The notes under the pieces were generated by a model. The model was not told the origin of the DNA and did no database searches. It saw only the letters and a list, made by a program, of their open reading frames with translations. The translations under genes and the position numbers were made by a program. From the NCBI RefSeq assembly GCF_900102545.1, contig NZ_FNBN01000010.1, forward strand, positions 1 to 64,000: DNA of 64,000 bases, given 5' to 3'. This DNA comes from Chitinophaga filiformis (GTDB lineage: Bacteria; Bacteroidota; Bacteroidia; Chitinophagales; Chitinophagaceae). The stretch's first letter is position 1; every line of letters begins with the position of its first letter. Positions 27,871 through 35,907 of this stretch are shown piece after piece.

Positions 27871-27908
27871 AAAGCCTTCAGTACTCATTATCTGAAGGCT
27901 TTTTTTGT
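27871..27908 (+). terminator. Terminator after hsp20
   Basis: A perfect 11-bp stem AAAGCCTTCAG (27871-27881) / CTGAAGGCTTT (27892-27902) is followed by a run of T to about 27907. Confidence 0.92.
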
Positions 27909-28092
27909 CCCTGATATCCTTTTGGTGGAAGCATGGAACCATTCCTTATGTCGCTGAACAAATCCGTCATCTGAATTGTTGAGTTTATTAATTCCAATTA
28001 CCCCTTAAATTATGTTGAGCATTCTTAAAGTAGTTTTCTTTTGTATCATATCTATTGCTAAAGTATTCACTGTTCAATAAAACCTACATTCG

Positions 28093-28623
28093 ATGAAAGC
28101 ACTCATGTTCCTTCAGGTATTCACACTATTTATTGGATTATCCGGCATTTGCACTGCCCAGTCAACAAATGAAGAAATGATAAAGGAATGGGAAAGGGCA
28201 AAAGCATACACAAAAGAATATCTCGATGCTATGCCAGAGAAAGATTATGCTTTGAAACCAACCCCTGAAATGCGCTCCTTTGCTGAACAAATGCTGCACA
28301 TTACAGATGGGAACTATGGCCTCGTATCTGCGGCTACCGGCGACAAAAGCCCTCATGATATGGGAGAAATGGAAAAATCAGCAGATAAATCAAAGGCTGC
28401 TGTAACCCAGGCTGTAATGGATGGATATGACTTTGTGATCAATGATATCAAAAACTTATCTGCGGATAAGCTGAATGAAAAGGTTACTTTATTCGGCAAG
28501 TTCGATATGACAAGGAAAGCTGCGTTAGAAAAAGCGTTTGAGCATCAGACGCATCACCGCGGACAAACTACCGTCTATCTGCGTCTCGCCGGCGTTAAGC
28601 CTCCTCAGGAAAAACTGTTTTAA
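28093..28623 (+). CDS. Secreted DinB-family protein
   Basis: A 176-residue protein with a signal peptide (about residues 1-23, ending CTAQ) followed by a DinB-like four-helix bundle. The candidate metal-binding histidines are in QMLHITDGNYG and EHQTHHRGQTTVYLRLAG. DinB-superfamily proteins include thiol-dependent S-transferases, but many members have no proven activity. Secretion is typical for a Bacteroidota subgroup. No operon partner is evident. Confidence 0.85.
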   Translation: MKALMFLQVFTLFIGLSGICTAQSTNEEMIKEWERAKAYTKEYLDAMPEKDYALKPTPEMRSFAEQMLHITDGNYGLVSAATGDKSPHDMGEMEKSADKSKAAVTQAVMDGYDFVINDIKNLSADKLNEKVTLFGKFDMTRKAALEKAFEHQTHHRGQTTVYLRLAGVKPPQEKLF

Positions 28624-28783
28624 TTTTCTGTCATCATCTTTCGTTCAGTCCTGTCAATCACTTAGAGTAATCAGCCACTGATGAAATCAGTTACGATCTG
28701 ACAGGACTGAAAAATATTTATATTGCATAACAATGGCAAACCAGTAATATCTGCTGTATTGCCTGTAACCCAAATTAAAAGTT

Positions 28784-29173
28784 ATGCAGACATACGAAAG
28801 AAAGACTCCTGAAGACCTGGATTGTGGCGTTACTGTATTCATGAAAGTACTCGGCGCAAAATGGAAACCCTGCATTGTAGATCTTATCAACAGGGGGTAT
28901 AAGCGGCCCAGCGAAATACATAAACAACTCATCGCTGCTACACCAAGAGTAGTTGATATGCAACTGAAAGAGCTTGAATCATATGGCATTGTTTGTAAGA
29001 AAGTCCATAAGGGATTCCCCCTGCACGTTGATTATTCCCTCACCGATATGGGCAAAAGCCTTCTTCCTGTCATTGTTTCAATGGATCAATGGGGAGCCGC
29101 TTATTCAGGGAAGGTGAAGAAGGTAAGTTCCGGACGACAAGCTGCATCCTGCATGGTTTCCACTACCGAATAA
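28784..29173 (+). CDS. HxlR-family transcription regulator
   Basis: A 129-residue winged-helix regulator of the HxlR/MarR-like type. The family opening CGVTVFMKVLGAKWKPCIVDLI and the wing segment YGIVCKKVHKGFPLHVDYSLT are clear. A conserved Cys early in the domain, often redox-sensing in this family (as in YodB/HypR), is present. It probably controls the downstream DUF2306 gene, which follows 66 bp later on the same strand. Confidence 0.92.
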   Translation: MQTYERKTPEDLDCGVTVFMKVLGAKWKPCIVDLINRGYKRPSEIHKQLIAATPRVVDMQLKELESYGIVCKKVHKGFPLHVDYSLTDMGKSLLPVIVSMDQWGAAYSGKVKKVSSGRQAASCMVSTTE

Positions 29174-29239
29174 TTTTTCGGTTATTGATTGCAACAGTCC
29201 CCTTATTGAATTTTGTGTTCAATTAATGAGATATTGAAC

Positions 29240-29905
29240 ATGAAAAATTTATCTGCTGTAGCCTCCTCATGGGGAATAAATGATGTCTTTAAAGTATTGA
29301 TCTGGGCTGTCATTGTAGCGATCACCTGGTACTTCATGCATGGCGCTGATCACTTTCTCCTACTCACGCCTGAAGCACTGGGCAAATACTTCAAACTGAA
29401 ATGGGTGCTGCTGCTCCATATTACTGCCGGAGGAGGGGCGCTTGTTCTTGGTCCTTTACAATTCTGGGAACGCCTGAGAACCAAAAACTGGCAATTACAC
29501 CGCATTATAGGCACCCTTTACCTGCTAGCTATCCTGGCAAGCAGCACCTGTGCCGTCATCCTGGCTTTTACCACCGCTTATGCGATCAACTGGCCGTATG
29601 CATTTTCATTGCAGGTGTGGGTTAGTGTCTGGATATCTTCCTCCTTTATTGCCTGGTGGACGATCCGTAAAAGACAGGTCAAGCTCCATAAGGAGTGGAT
29701 GACCAGAAGTTATATCGTCACATTGGCATTCGTCATATCCGGTCTGACGGTAAAGTTACCTGTTGTTCAATCGCTGGGAAACTTTGCTGATATTTCACCC
29801 TCTCTTTTCTGGATGGGATGGGCTGTACCCTTGTACATTTATGAAGTGATATTATCGCTCCGGCAGAAAAAGGGCCGGCAGGATGTGATACACAAAAGGG
29901 GATGA
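29240..29905 (+). CDS. DUF2306 membrane protein
   Basis: An inner-membrane protein of about 221 residues with six or so transmembrane helices. The DUF2306 signature WQLHRIIGTLYLLAILASS and the downstream HKEWMTRSY are present. Conserved histidines in the membrane (MHGADHFLL, LLHITAGGGALVLGP) suggest heme or metal binding, but the function is not established. The ATG at 29240 is preferred over an upstream in-frame start. It is likely co-regulated with the HxlR gene before it. Confidence 0.85.
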   Translation: MKNLSAVASSWGINDVFKVLIWAVIVAITWYFMHGADHFLLLTPEALGKYFKLKWVLLLHITAGGGALVLGPLQFWERLRTKNWQLHRIIGTLYLLAILASSTCAVILAFTTAYAINWPYAFSLQVWVSVWISSSFIAWWTIRKRQVKLHKEWMTRSYIVTLAFVISGLTVKLPVVQSLGNFADISPSLFWMGWAVPLYIYEVILSLRQKKGRQDVIHKRG

Positions 29906-29945
29906 TCCGTAGACCATCCCCTCTGCATGAACCAAATTGTAAGAT

Positions 29946-30329
29946 TTAAGATTTGTAATAGTTCCTTTTCGCTTCAAGGACCGCCTGATCACGTTCTCTC
30001 TTGAATTCCCGCACCTGAGCACGTTTTTCTTTACCGGTCAGATCTTTATCCAGTTTTACGGATTCGATCTTATCCGCATAGTCATTTTTAATATTTGCTA
30101 TCTGCATATCCAGCTTCGTTGGCTGGTAAGGCACGGCAGCTGTATATGGATACGGGTAGCCATAATAAAACGGAGAATAGAAAGGGCTGTAGAAGCCACC
30201 GCCCACTACTACGGTTGTTCTGGGGTAAAAACCACCACCATGAAAACCTCTGATTGGGCCATTAGGAACCATTGCTGAAGCGCTTTGAACCGTTACTGCA
30301 AGTAGCAGTATTGCTATTATCTTTTTCAT
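29946..30329 (-). CDS. Small secreted Gly/Tyr/Pro-rich protein
   Basis: A 127-residue protein with a signal peptide (residues 1-19, ending SASA). A low-complexity Gly/Tyr/Pro/Phe segment follows (GGGFYSPFYSPFYYGYPYPY, residues 44-63). A charged helical tail of about 50 residues (ADKIESVKLDKDLTGKEKRAQ) comes last. Similar proteins occur widely in Bacteroidota, presumably at the cell envelope, with unknown role. Confidence 0.75.
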   Translation of the reverse strand: MKKIIAILLLAVTVQSASAMVPNGPIRGFHGGGFYPRTTVVVGGGFYSPFYSPFYYGYPYPYTAAVPYQPTKLDMQIANIKNDYADKIESVKLDKDLTGKEKRAQVREFKRERDQAVLEAKRNYYKS

Positions 30330-30434
30330 GACCTTTAATTTTTTCTAATTCTTTGACACTGGTTTAATCGAAAAATTTAAAGGAGAAAGTATGTTTAGCA
30401 AACTATTAACAGTTCATCTTTAGTAGCCAGATTG

Positions 30435-31331
30435 TTATTCCGGCAGATCTTCCATTGCCATTTTTATGTGGAATAGCGTGCTTGCACCCTGGTCGTTATC
30501 AGCCACAAGATGCAGGTACCAGTTGTTATCTGTAACGGCTGATAAACAAACGCCTTCAATCTTTTCGCCTTTAAATGCAGGATCTGCTTCGGATAAATTG
30601 ACAATGCCATTCAGTGATATGTCTTCCCTATTCAATTTCTGGCTGATATGCTTTACCCAACCAATGTAACTGTCGCCGATAGCGCCATCATCGTACGCAT
30701 TGCCGGTAGCTTCACTGGAGAGGATGACCAGTAGCACGTCTTTCTGTTCAACATAGCATAACTCGGAAATGCCTGCAAATGCTGACAATGAGAAAGGAAT
30801 AACAAGCCTGGAAATAGTGATCGCTACATCATTCTGTCGCTCCAGAAAATCGGGTGTGGTGATAATAAGGTGGTTAACCGGATTGGTTTCATTGCCGCGG
30901 TTACTAAGTATGAGATGACTACCTGCTACTGCAGCACCTTCAATATTTATTTCAGGGATCTGTTGCAGCCGTTTGATAAAAGAAGTATATGTTATATGCT
31001 GTGGTTTGCTGTCAGATACAGGAAGAGGTAGCAACACTCCTCCTTCTCTTTCTTTGGTGGCTGCAGAACCTAATGCCAGCAGGTGTTTCTGACCGTCGAT
31101 ATCGACTATTACCGCTGTTTCCAGATCGGCTTTCTTCGCTTTGGGTATCCGCTTTTCATTGTATTCAAAAAGGGGTATTGTGCTGACTGCTTTATAATTG
31201 CTATCCAATACCAGTAGTTTATTGGCATCATCGCCTATAACGTACAGGTGTTCATCATAATAGTCAATAGAGGAACCGGAGGGGTAATCACTCAATAGCA
31301 GGAATTTCAGTAAGGTTATAATAGTTTTCAA
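30435..31331 (-). CDS. DUF6929-like beta-propeller protein
   Basis: A 298-residue protein with strand-rich, evenly spaced segments (LYVIGDDANKLLVLDSNY, KHLLALGSAAT, LILSNRGNETNPVNHLIITT, WYLHLVADNDQGASTLFHIK), consistent with a six-bladed propeller. It resembles the Bacteroidota DUF6929 family. The N-terminus MKTIITLLKFLLLSDYPSG is hydrophobic but too short and without a cleavage site, so localisation is uncertain. It lies 20 bp upstream of nothing it clearly pairs with. The HxlR gene precedes it on the same strand by 20 bp, so they may be co-transcribed. Confidence 0.7.
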   Translation of the reverse strand: MKTIITLLKFLLLSDYPSGSSIDYYDEHLYVIGDDANKLLVLDSNYKAVSTIPLFEYNEKRIPKAKKADLETAVIVDIDGQKHLLALGSAATKEREGGVLLPLPVSDSKPQHITYTSFIKRLQQIPEINIEGAAVAGSHLILSNRGNETNPVNHLIITTPDFLERQNDVAITISRLVIPFSLSAFAGISELCYVEQKDVLLVILSSEATGNAYDDGAIGDSYIGWVKHISQKLNREDISLNGIVNLSEADPAFKGEKIEGVCLSAVTDNNWYLHLVADNDQGASTLFHIKMAMEDLPE

Positions 31332-31351
31332 AATCGTTTTATTTCAGTATT

Positions 31352-31750
31352 CTATTTAAGTTCCATACCTGCATCCGCAGTTGCACTGAAACCCGCATAT
31401 TTTGCATTGTCTTTTATAGCCCAATCAGCCATTGCCATCAATACCGGTCCTAACTCTTTTCCTGAGGGCGTAAGGCTGTATACAACGTGCGGCGGAACAA
31501 TATCCTCTGCCTTTCTGTTTATTAAATTGTCTTCCTGCAATTGTTTTAAATGCTGTATCAGCATTTTCTCCGTAATCGCAGGTATCAAACGCTTTAGTTC
31601 ACCATAGCGTTTAGGACCGCTTATCAGGTTGTAGAGAATGATTGGTTTCCAGTGGCTGCCAATCTTATTCATAACATAGGTGACGGGGCATGTCATTTCA
31701 GCAATGCCCTTATTGTAATTTCTTGTTGAGCTTTCTTTTACTTTAGTCAT
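31352..31750 (-). CDS. HxlR-family transcription regulator
   Basis: A 132-residue winged-helix regulator with CPVTYVMNKIGSHWKPIILYNL at the N-terminus and VYSLTPSGKELGPVLMAM in the wing. The cysteine before PVTY is in the redox-sensing position of the family. It diverges from the NmrA-like gene at 31835 and probably represses that gene and itself through the intergenic GTAC-flanked site. Confidence 0.93.
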   Translation of the reverse strand: MTKVKESSTRNYNKGIAEMTCPVTYVMNKIGSHWKPIILYNLISGPKRYGELKRLIPAITEKMLIQHLKQLQEDNLINRKAEDIVPPHVVYSLTPSGKELGPVLMAMADWAIKDNAKYAGFSATADAGMELK

Positions 31751-31770
31751 AGCTACTTACTTTGGGGTAG

Positions 31771-31805
31771 GTACTTGTCAAAAAGTTTGTACAAAGATAG
31801 TTTTG
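31771..31805 (+). promoter_or_regulatory. HxlR operator overlapping the NmrA-like gene promoter
   Basis: GTAC half-sites at 31771-31774 and 31789-31792 bracket a near-palindromic AT-rich core. The promoter TTG (31775-31777) and TAGTTTTG (31798-31805), 20 bp apart, overlap the same stretch. A bound HxlR dimer here would block transcription of the reductase gene. Confidence 0.6.
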
Positions 31806-31834
31806 CCTTGTAAAACAAACAAACATTTTAAAGT

Positions 31835-32719
31835 ATGAAAATTATAGTAACAGGCTCTCTGGGACACATCAGCAAGCCTTTAACAGAGATATTGACAGGC
31901 ACGGGCCATGAGGTAACCGTTATCAGCAGCGACGCTGGCAAAGTGGGCGCCATTGAAGCATTAGGTGCAAAGGCTGCAATAGGATCTCTGGCAGATATTG
32001 CATTCCTGACTAAAACATTTACCGGTGCAGATGTAGTTTACACGATGGTGCCACCGAATTTCGGCGCTACCAATTACAGACAGTACATTAGTGATATTGG
32101 TAAAAACTATGCAGCCGCCATCAGGGCATCCGGCGTAACACGTGTGGTGAACCTGAGCAGTATCGGCGCCCATCTTGATAAAGGTACCGGGCCGATTACG
32201 GGATTACATGATGTGGAACTGACGCTGAATGCACTGGACAATGTAGCCGTTAAACATCTTCGCGCCGGATTCTTTTATATCAACTTCTTTGCTAATATAG
32301 ACATGATAAAGAACAGCGGTATTCTGGGCAATAACTATGGTAAAGACGCAAGACTGATGTTGGTGCATCCACGGGATATTGCGGAAGCAGCTGCACAGGA
32401 GTTACAAGGTTCTTTCAGTGGCAAAAGCTATCGTTACGTGATCAGTGACGAACAAAATGTTTCAACGCTCGTTAAAACATTGGGGGCTGCGATAGGAAAG
32501 CCCGATCTGCCGTGGGTAGAGTTCAGTGACGAAGATAGTTTAGCCGGTATGACCGGAGCAGGTTTACCACCCGCTGTTGCGAGTACTTTTGTGGAAATGG
32601 GCACCGCTATAAGGAGCGGCACTTTATGGGAGGATTATGACCGGAACAAACCTACGAGTTATGGCAAAACGAAGCTGAATGATTTTGCAGATGAATTTGC
32701 GGCAGTGTATAAGGGATGA
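31835..32719 (+). CDS. NmrA-like NAD(P)-binding protein
   Basis: A 294-residue atypical short-chain dehydrogenase with nucleotide motif VTGSLGHISKPL near the N-terminus and VVNLSSIGAH further on. Its divergent HxlR partner suggests a role in redox or electrophile stress, like azoreductase/quinone-reductase genes under YodB-type control. It is related to, but not a close copy of, the protein at 24658. A terminator follows directly. Confidence 0.9.
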   Translation: MKIIVTGSLGHISKPLTEILTGTGHEVTVISSDAGKVGAIEALGAKAAIGSLADIAFLTKTFTGADVVYTMVPPNFGATNYRQYISDIGKNYAAAIRASGVTRVVNLSSIGAHLDKGTGPITGLHDVELTLNALDNVAVKHLRAGFFYINFFANIDMIKNSGILGNNYGKDARLMLVHPRDIAEAAAQELQGSFSGKSYRYVISDEQNVSTLVKTLGAAIGKPDLPWVEFSDEDSLAGMTGAGLPPAVASTFVEMGTAIRSGTLWEDYDRNKPTSYGKTKLNDFADEFAAVYKG

Positions 32720-32740
32720 TGTTAATGTTTCAATAAAAAA

Positions 32741-32773
32741 GCCTTCCGGTTAAAAGAACCGGAAGGCTTTTTC
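32741..32773. terminator. Bidirectional terminator
   Basis: A perfect 11-bp stem GCCTTCCGGTT (32741-32751) / AACCGGAAGGC (32757-32767) with a five-base loop has A residues before it and T residues after it. It lies between the NmrA-like gene and the convergent SPFH operon. Confidence 0.93.
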
Positions 32774-32791
32774 CTTTATAGTGTTTGCATG

Positions 32792-33361
32792 CTAAAACTC
32801 TACATCGTCAGCTATATTGCCACCATTTTCTTCAGCAAATTTTTTTGCATACTCCTGTCTCTTAGCCTCCATATAGTCTACATATTCCGTTATTTCTTCG
32901 CTGCTCAGGTCTTTCTGTTCTTCCATCCACTGCATAGCTACCTGCTGGAAATCGCCCAGAGAAATGCCGTAGTTATCCTGTATCCATCTGGCGCCATCTA
33001 AACCGGCTTCATACGCTGCAGTACGTGCACCATTCAATTCTTCATAGAAGTAGCGGTCATTAGCCAGCCTATCAAGGTTTTGTGCATTCCCTGCGCCTGC
33101 TACCGGCTGGAGCTGACCTAATTTGGGGTGTTGATCGGCTTGTCCGAATAAGGTTCCCATTTCGGAGATCACAATAAATTCGGAATCTTCCTGCATACGT
33201 TGTACCCAACCCTGACTGGCTTCTTCCCATACTGGTGTTTCTACGCCCAGTGCGCTACAGATAGCATCAACGGCAACACCGTTCGCAATCTTTGCGTTGG
33301 CTGCGGAGTAATCGTACAGGCTGATGCCGTGAATAGGTTCAAATAAGGGGTTTTGTCCCAT
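32792..33361 (-). CDS. Conserved hypothetical protein (DUF6620-like), SPFH operon
   Basis: A 189-residue acidic cytosolic protein, mostly helical. The opening LFEPIHGISLYDYSAANAKIANG and the C-terminal Glu/Lys-rich helix suggest the DUF6620 group, but I am unsure of that name. It is the last gene of a four-gene operon (22 bp after the coiled-coil zinc-ribbon gene). The function is unknown, and context suggests a partner of the SPFH membrane-associated complex. Confidence 0.65.
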   Translation of the reverse strand: MGQNPLFEPIHGISLYDYSAANAKIANGVAVDAICSALGVETPVWEEASQGWVQRMQEDSEFIVISEMGTLFGQADQHPKLGQLQPVAGAGNAQNLDRLANDRYFYEELNGARTAAYEAGLDGARWIQDNYGISLGDFQQVAMQWMEEQKDLSSEEITEYVDYMEAKRQEYAKKFAEENGGNIADDVEF

Positions 33362-33383
33362 GGTCTGTTGTTTTTATAGTTAA

Positions 33384-34358
33384 CTATAGATTCGTGCTTC
33401 GTTTACCGTCATATCGCTTATAATTGGCCTGTAGAGACAGGAAGAACTTCTCATGGTGTTCCTCCAGGTCAGGCAACAATTTATTCAGCTCATCAAAAAT
33501 GTTTCTGTAATACTTGTCAAGCAATTCAGGGGCTTCGTTTTCAGCCTGCACTCTTTTTGCTTCCAGTGAAAGAAGCTGTTCATATTTAGCGCCACGCTTC
33601 GACATACGTTCATCCATGCTCAGCGTCAACTGCAATTCATGCATCTGCTGGTAAAGATCCCGCTCTTCTCTGTTTCTCTGTTCATGCGCATCCATAAAAT
33701 GCTTACTACGCTGTTCAGCCAGTTTTCTGGCAGTATGCTCAATGTCGCGGGCTATGGTTCCCGGCTCGAAGATGTTTTGCGTCTGACAGTGGGAACACGC
33801 TACATAGGCACTGTAATAGTACACTTGCTTTATGCTCAGATTAGCGCCACACTGGCGGCAATTGACCGACTGGCACTGTTGCCAGTAGTTATTCATCATT
33901 TCCTCAAAAACAGGCTCGTAATCCTTTCTTTCTACCAGTTCTGTGGTTTCCTCCACACGATGATGCAATTGTTCTTCCCATTCGTTCGCCTTATCCGCAC
34001 AACGATTCCGCCATTCACGAAGCATATTGTACGCCTCACTTCCTACGGAGAGTGTATCTGAATACCGGCTATAAACTGGTTCAATCTGCTTTTCAAGTAC
34101 TTCGCGTAGTTTCTCACGCATGTTGGCTGTCTGTCCTTTCATAGCGGATGAAAAGCGGTAATATGCCTGTCCGAAGCGATCATCTTCTGCCATTACAGCA
34201 GGCGCTTCTTCTATGAAGCCGCTAAGCAGCACATCTACACGTTCATTCAGTTTGGCAAGGAAAGTATCCAGCCGGTTTTCCAGGGTTGCTAATTCACTCT
34301 TCAACGCTTCATATTCCTGCTTGTCTTCCTGTGATTGTCCCCAATTAAATAAGCCCAT
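33384..34358 (-). CDS. Coiled-coil protein with internal zinc ribbon
   Basis: A 324-residue soluble protein. Long helices and coiled coils (about 10-150 and 205-315) flank a CxxC...CxxC zinc ribbon with C167/C170 and C188/C191. The pattern (coiled coil plus zinc ribbon beside an SPFH gene) recalls YdjG-like partners in Bacillus, though here no transmembrane segment is visible. It begins 2 bp after the stop of the 82-residue zinc-ribbon gene, so translation is probably coupled. Confidence 0.75.
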   Translation of the reverse strand: MGLFNWGQSQEDKQEYEALKSELATLENRLDTFLAKLNERVDVLLSGFIEEAPAVMAEDDRFGQAYYRFSSAMKGQTANMREKLREVLEKQIEPVYSRYSDTLSVGSEAYNMLREWRNRCADKANEWEEQLHHRVEETTELVERKDYEPVFEEMMNNYWQQCQSVNCRQCGANLSIKQVYYYSAYVACSHCQTQNIFEPGTIARDIEHTARKLAEQRSKHFMDAHEQRNREERDLYQQMHELQLTLSMDERMSKRGAKYEQLLSLEAKRVQAENEAPELLDKYYRNIFDELNKLLPDLEEHHEKFFLSLQANYKRYDGKRSTNL

Positions 34359-34360
34359 AA

Positions 34361-34609
34361 TTAAGTGTTGGAATTATCTGACTTTTTGATGTATTTGCCG
34401 TCAGTAAGTGTTGTTGTAATAAAGGGATGTCCACAGTAGGCACAGTGCGTCAGTCCATCCTGTTTCGCACGACCTGCGCCGCAGTTGGGACAGGTAGCTT
34501 CCCCCGTGCCGGCTTCGGTATTTTCAGCTTGTCCGCCATAGGTTTGCTGCGAAACAGCACGCTGCTTCATGCGCTCAATGAACGACAATTTTTTATTCTC
34601 TTCCTGCAT
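34361..34609 (-). CDS. Small zinc-ribbon protein
   Basis: An 82-residue protein. The N-terminal half is a charged helix (FIERMKQRAVSQQTYGG). The C-terminal half is a four-cysteine zinc ribbon, CPNC at about 39-42 and CAYC at about 55-58, which could bind a protein or membrane partner. It is second in the SPFH operon, with gaps of 9 bp and 2 bp to its neighbours. The function is inferred only from context. Confidence 0.75.
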   Translation of the reverse strand: MQEENKKLSFIERMKQRAVSQQTYGGQAENTEAGTGEATCPNCGAGRAKQDGLTHCAYCGHPFITTTLTDGKYIKKSDNSNT

Positions 34610-34618
34610 TTTGCGATA

Positions 34619-35584
34619 TTATAATTTGGATAAGATCTCCGCCTTCTTTGCTTTGTATTCCTCCACATCTATCAATCCATTATCATGAAGTGTTTTCAGT
34701 TGCTTCAGCCTGGATTCAAGATCGTCTTGTTTTTCTGCAGGTTTACTTTCGGGCTTTGCTGCGTTCATCGCATTCATCATGTAGGCCATGGCGGCGCCCT
34801 GTTGAGCAGCATCATTCAGGGCAGTCCCCTGTTGGCCTATAGCCGTAGCCTGATTGAATTTGAGGAATGCATCCATGTCCCCTACCATATTCATGTTGGT
34901 AACGGTATCAAAATGCTTTGCCACCTCATCGGGCAGGGTAACACTGCTTACAGTAAATTCTGTTACCTCAATACCGAATGCTTCAAAGTAGGGCTGGATA
35001 AGAGGTCTTATTTTACTATTCAGGGCGCTCAGGTTACCGGCAATGTCCAGTACCTGTATCTGTGCCTCAGCTAATGCTTCTCCAAACCTGGGTGCAATGT
35101 AATCACGGAGCTTGTTTTGTAATTCATGTACATACAGGTATGGAAATGTACCGGCATACTCCCTGAAAAATTTTGCAGGATCTGAGATGCGTACACTATA
35201 ACTGCCAAACGCTCTGAGGCGAACCTGACCGAATTTCTTATCCGGCAGAATAATAGGTGCTGGTGTTCCCCATTTAAGGTTTACAAACTGCTTAACTGAG
35301 AAATAATAAACATCCGCTTTAAAAGGCCCCTGGAAGCCATACTTCCAGCCTTTTAGCTTTGTTAAAAAGGGAATGTTCTCAGTGGCCAGCGTGTGTGTTC
35401 CGGGATCGAATACGTCGGCCAGTTTGCCTTCGCTCAGCAACACTGCCTTTTCGGATTCACGAACAATCAGCCTGGCGCCGTTTTTAATGTCTGCTTCCGG
35501 ATTGGGGAAGTTCCACATTAACAAATTGGGGTCTTTCTCGAACCACTCAATGATTTCAATAAATGGTAAACTCATGGTTTTCAA
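34619..35584 (-). CDS. SPFH domain protein with C-terminal SHOCT motif
   Basis: A 321-residue protein of the SPFH/stomatin-like group often annotated as virion core-like (YdjI type). SPFH proteins oligomerise on membranes as scaffolds. The N-terminal half includes GARLIVRESEKAVLLSEGKL and GTHTLATENIP. An Ala/Met-rich linker is followed by a SHOCT motif at about 290-321 (LKQLKTLHDNGLIDVEEYKA). No transmembrane helix is visible, so membrane contact is peripheral. It is first of four tightly spaced genes. Bacillus relatives belong to an envelope-stress operon, so a similar role is plausible. Confidence 0.88.
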   Translation of the reverse strand: MKTMSLPFIEIIEWFEKDPNLLMWNFPNPEADIKNGARLIVRESEKAVLLSEGKLADVFDPGTHTLATENIPFLTKLKGWKYGFQGPFKADVYYFSVKQFVNLKWGTPAPIILPDKKFGQVRLRAFGSYSVRISDPAKFFREYAGTFPYLYVHELQNKLRDYIAPRFGEALAEAQIQVLDIAGNLSALNSKIRPLIQPYFEAFGIEVTEFTVSSVTLPDEVAKHFDTVTNMNMVGDMDAFLKFNQATAIGQQGTALNDAAQQGAAMAYMMNAMNAAKPESKPAEKQDDLESRLKQLKTLHDNGLIDVEEYKAKKAEILSKL

Positions 35585-35907
35585 TTGTCACTAATAATCA
35601 GGGTTACCTTTTCCATTAGGTTAACGTATATCTATATGCGTAACTGACAGTAAAGGATGCGGAAAATTAGTTATTTTTTGTTAAACCATTTAGCAATTTT
35701 TGATACCCTACCCCTAACCTTTTATGACGATATGCAAATGGGGAATAACCTGGATTTATTTGTGTCAAAATGACAAATTATAATATTATCTTGTCTTAGA
35801 ACAGCCAGGTGGTATAAGAAAGGACTGAGGTGCAATACAGGGAGGCAAAAAATTATCCAGATAAATACGACCTAAATAATTGGGAGCTATTTTTTTATAT
35901 TTAAGAT
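35585..35907. other. Divergent intergenic region, SPFH operon / FAD oxidase
   Basis: About 320 bp, AT-rich, carrying the promoters of two divergent units. I see TATTTTTTG near 35671 and a TACCCCTAAC near 35709 that recalls ATTACCCC boxes near 40166 and 40205. There is no convincing open frame, repeat or RNA element. Confidence 0.35.
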
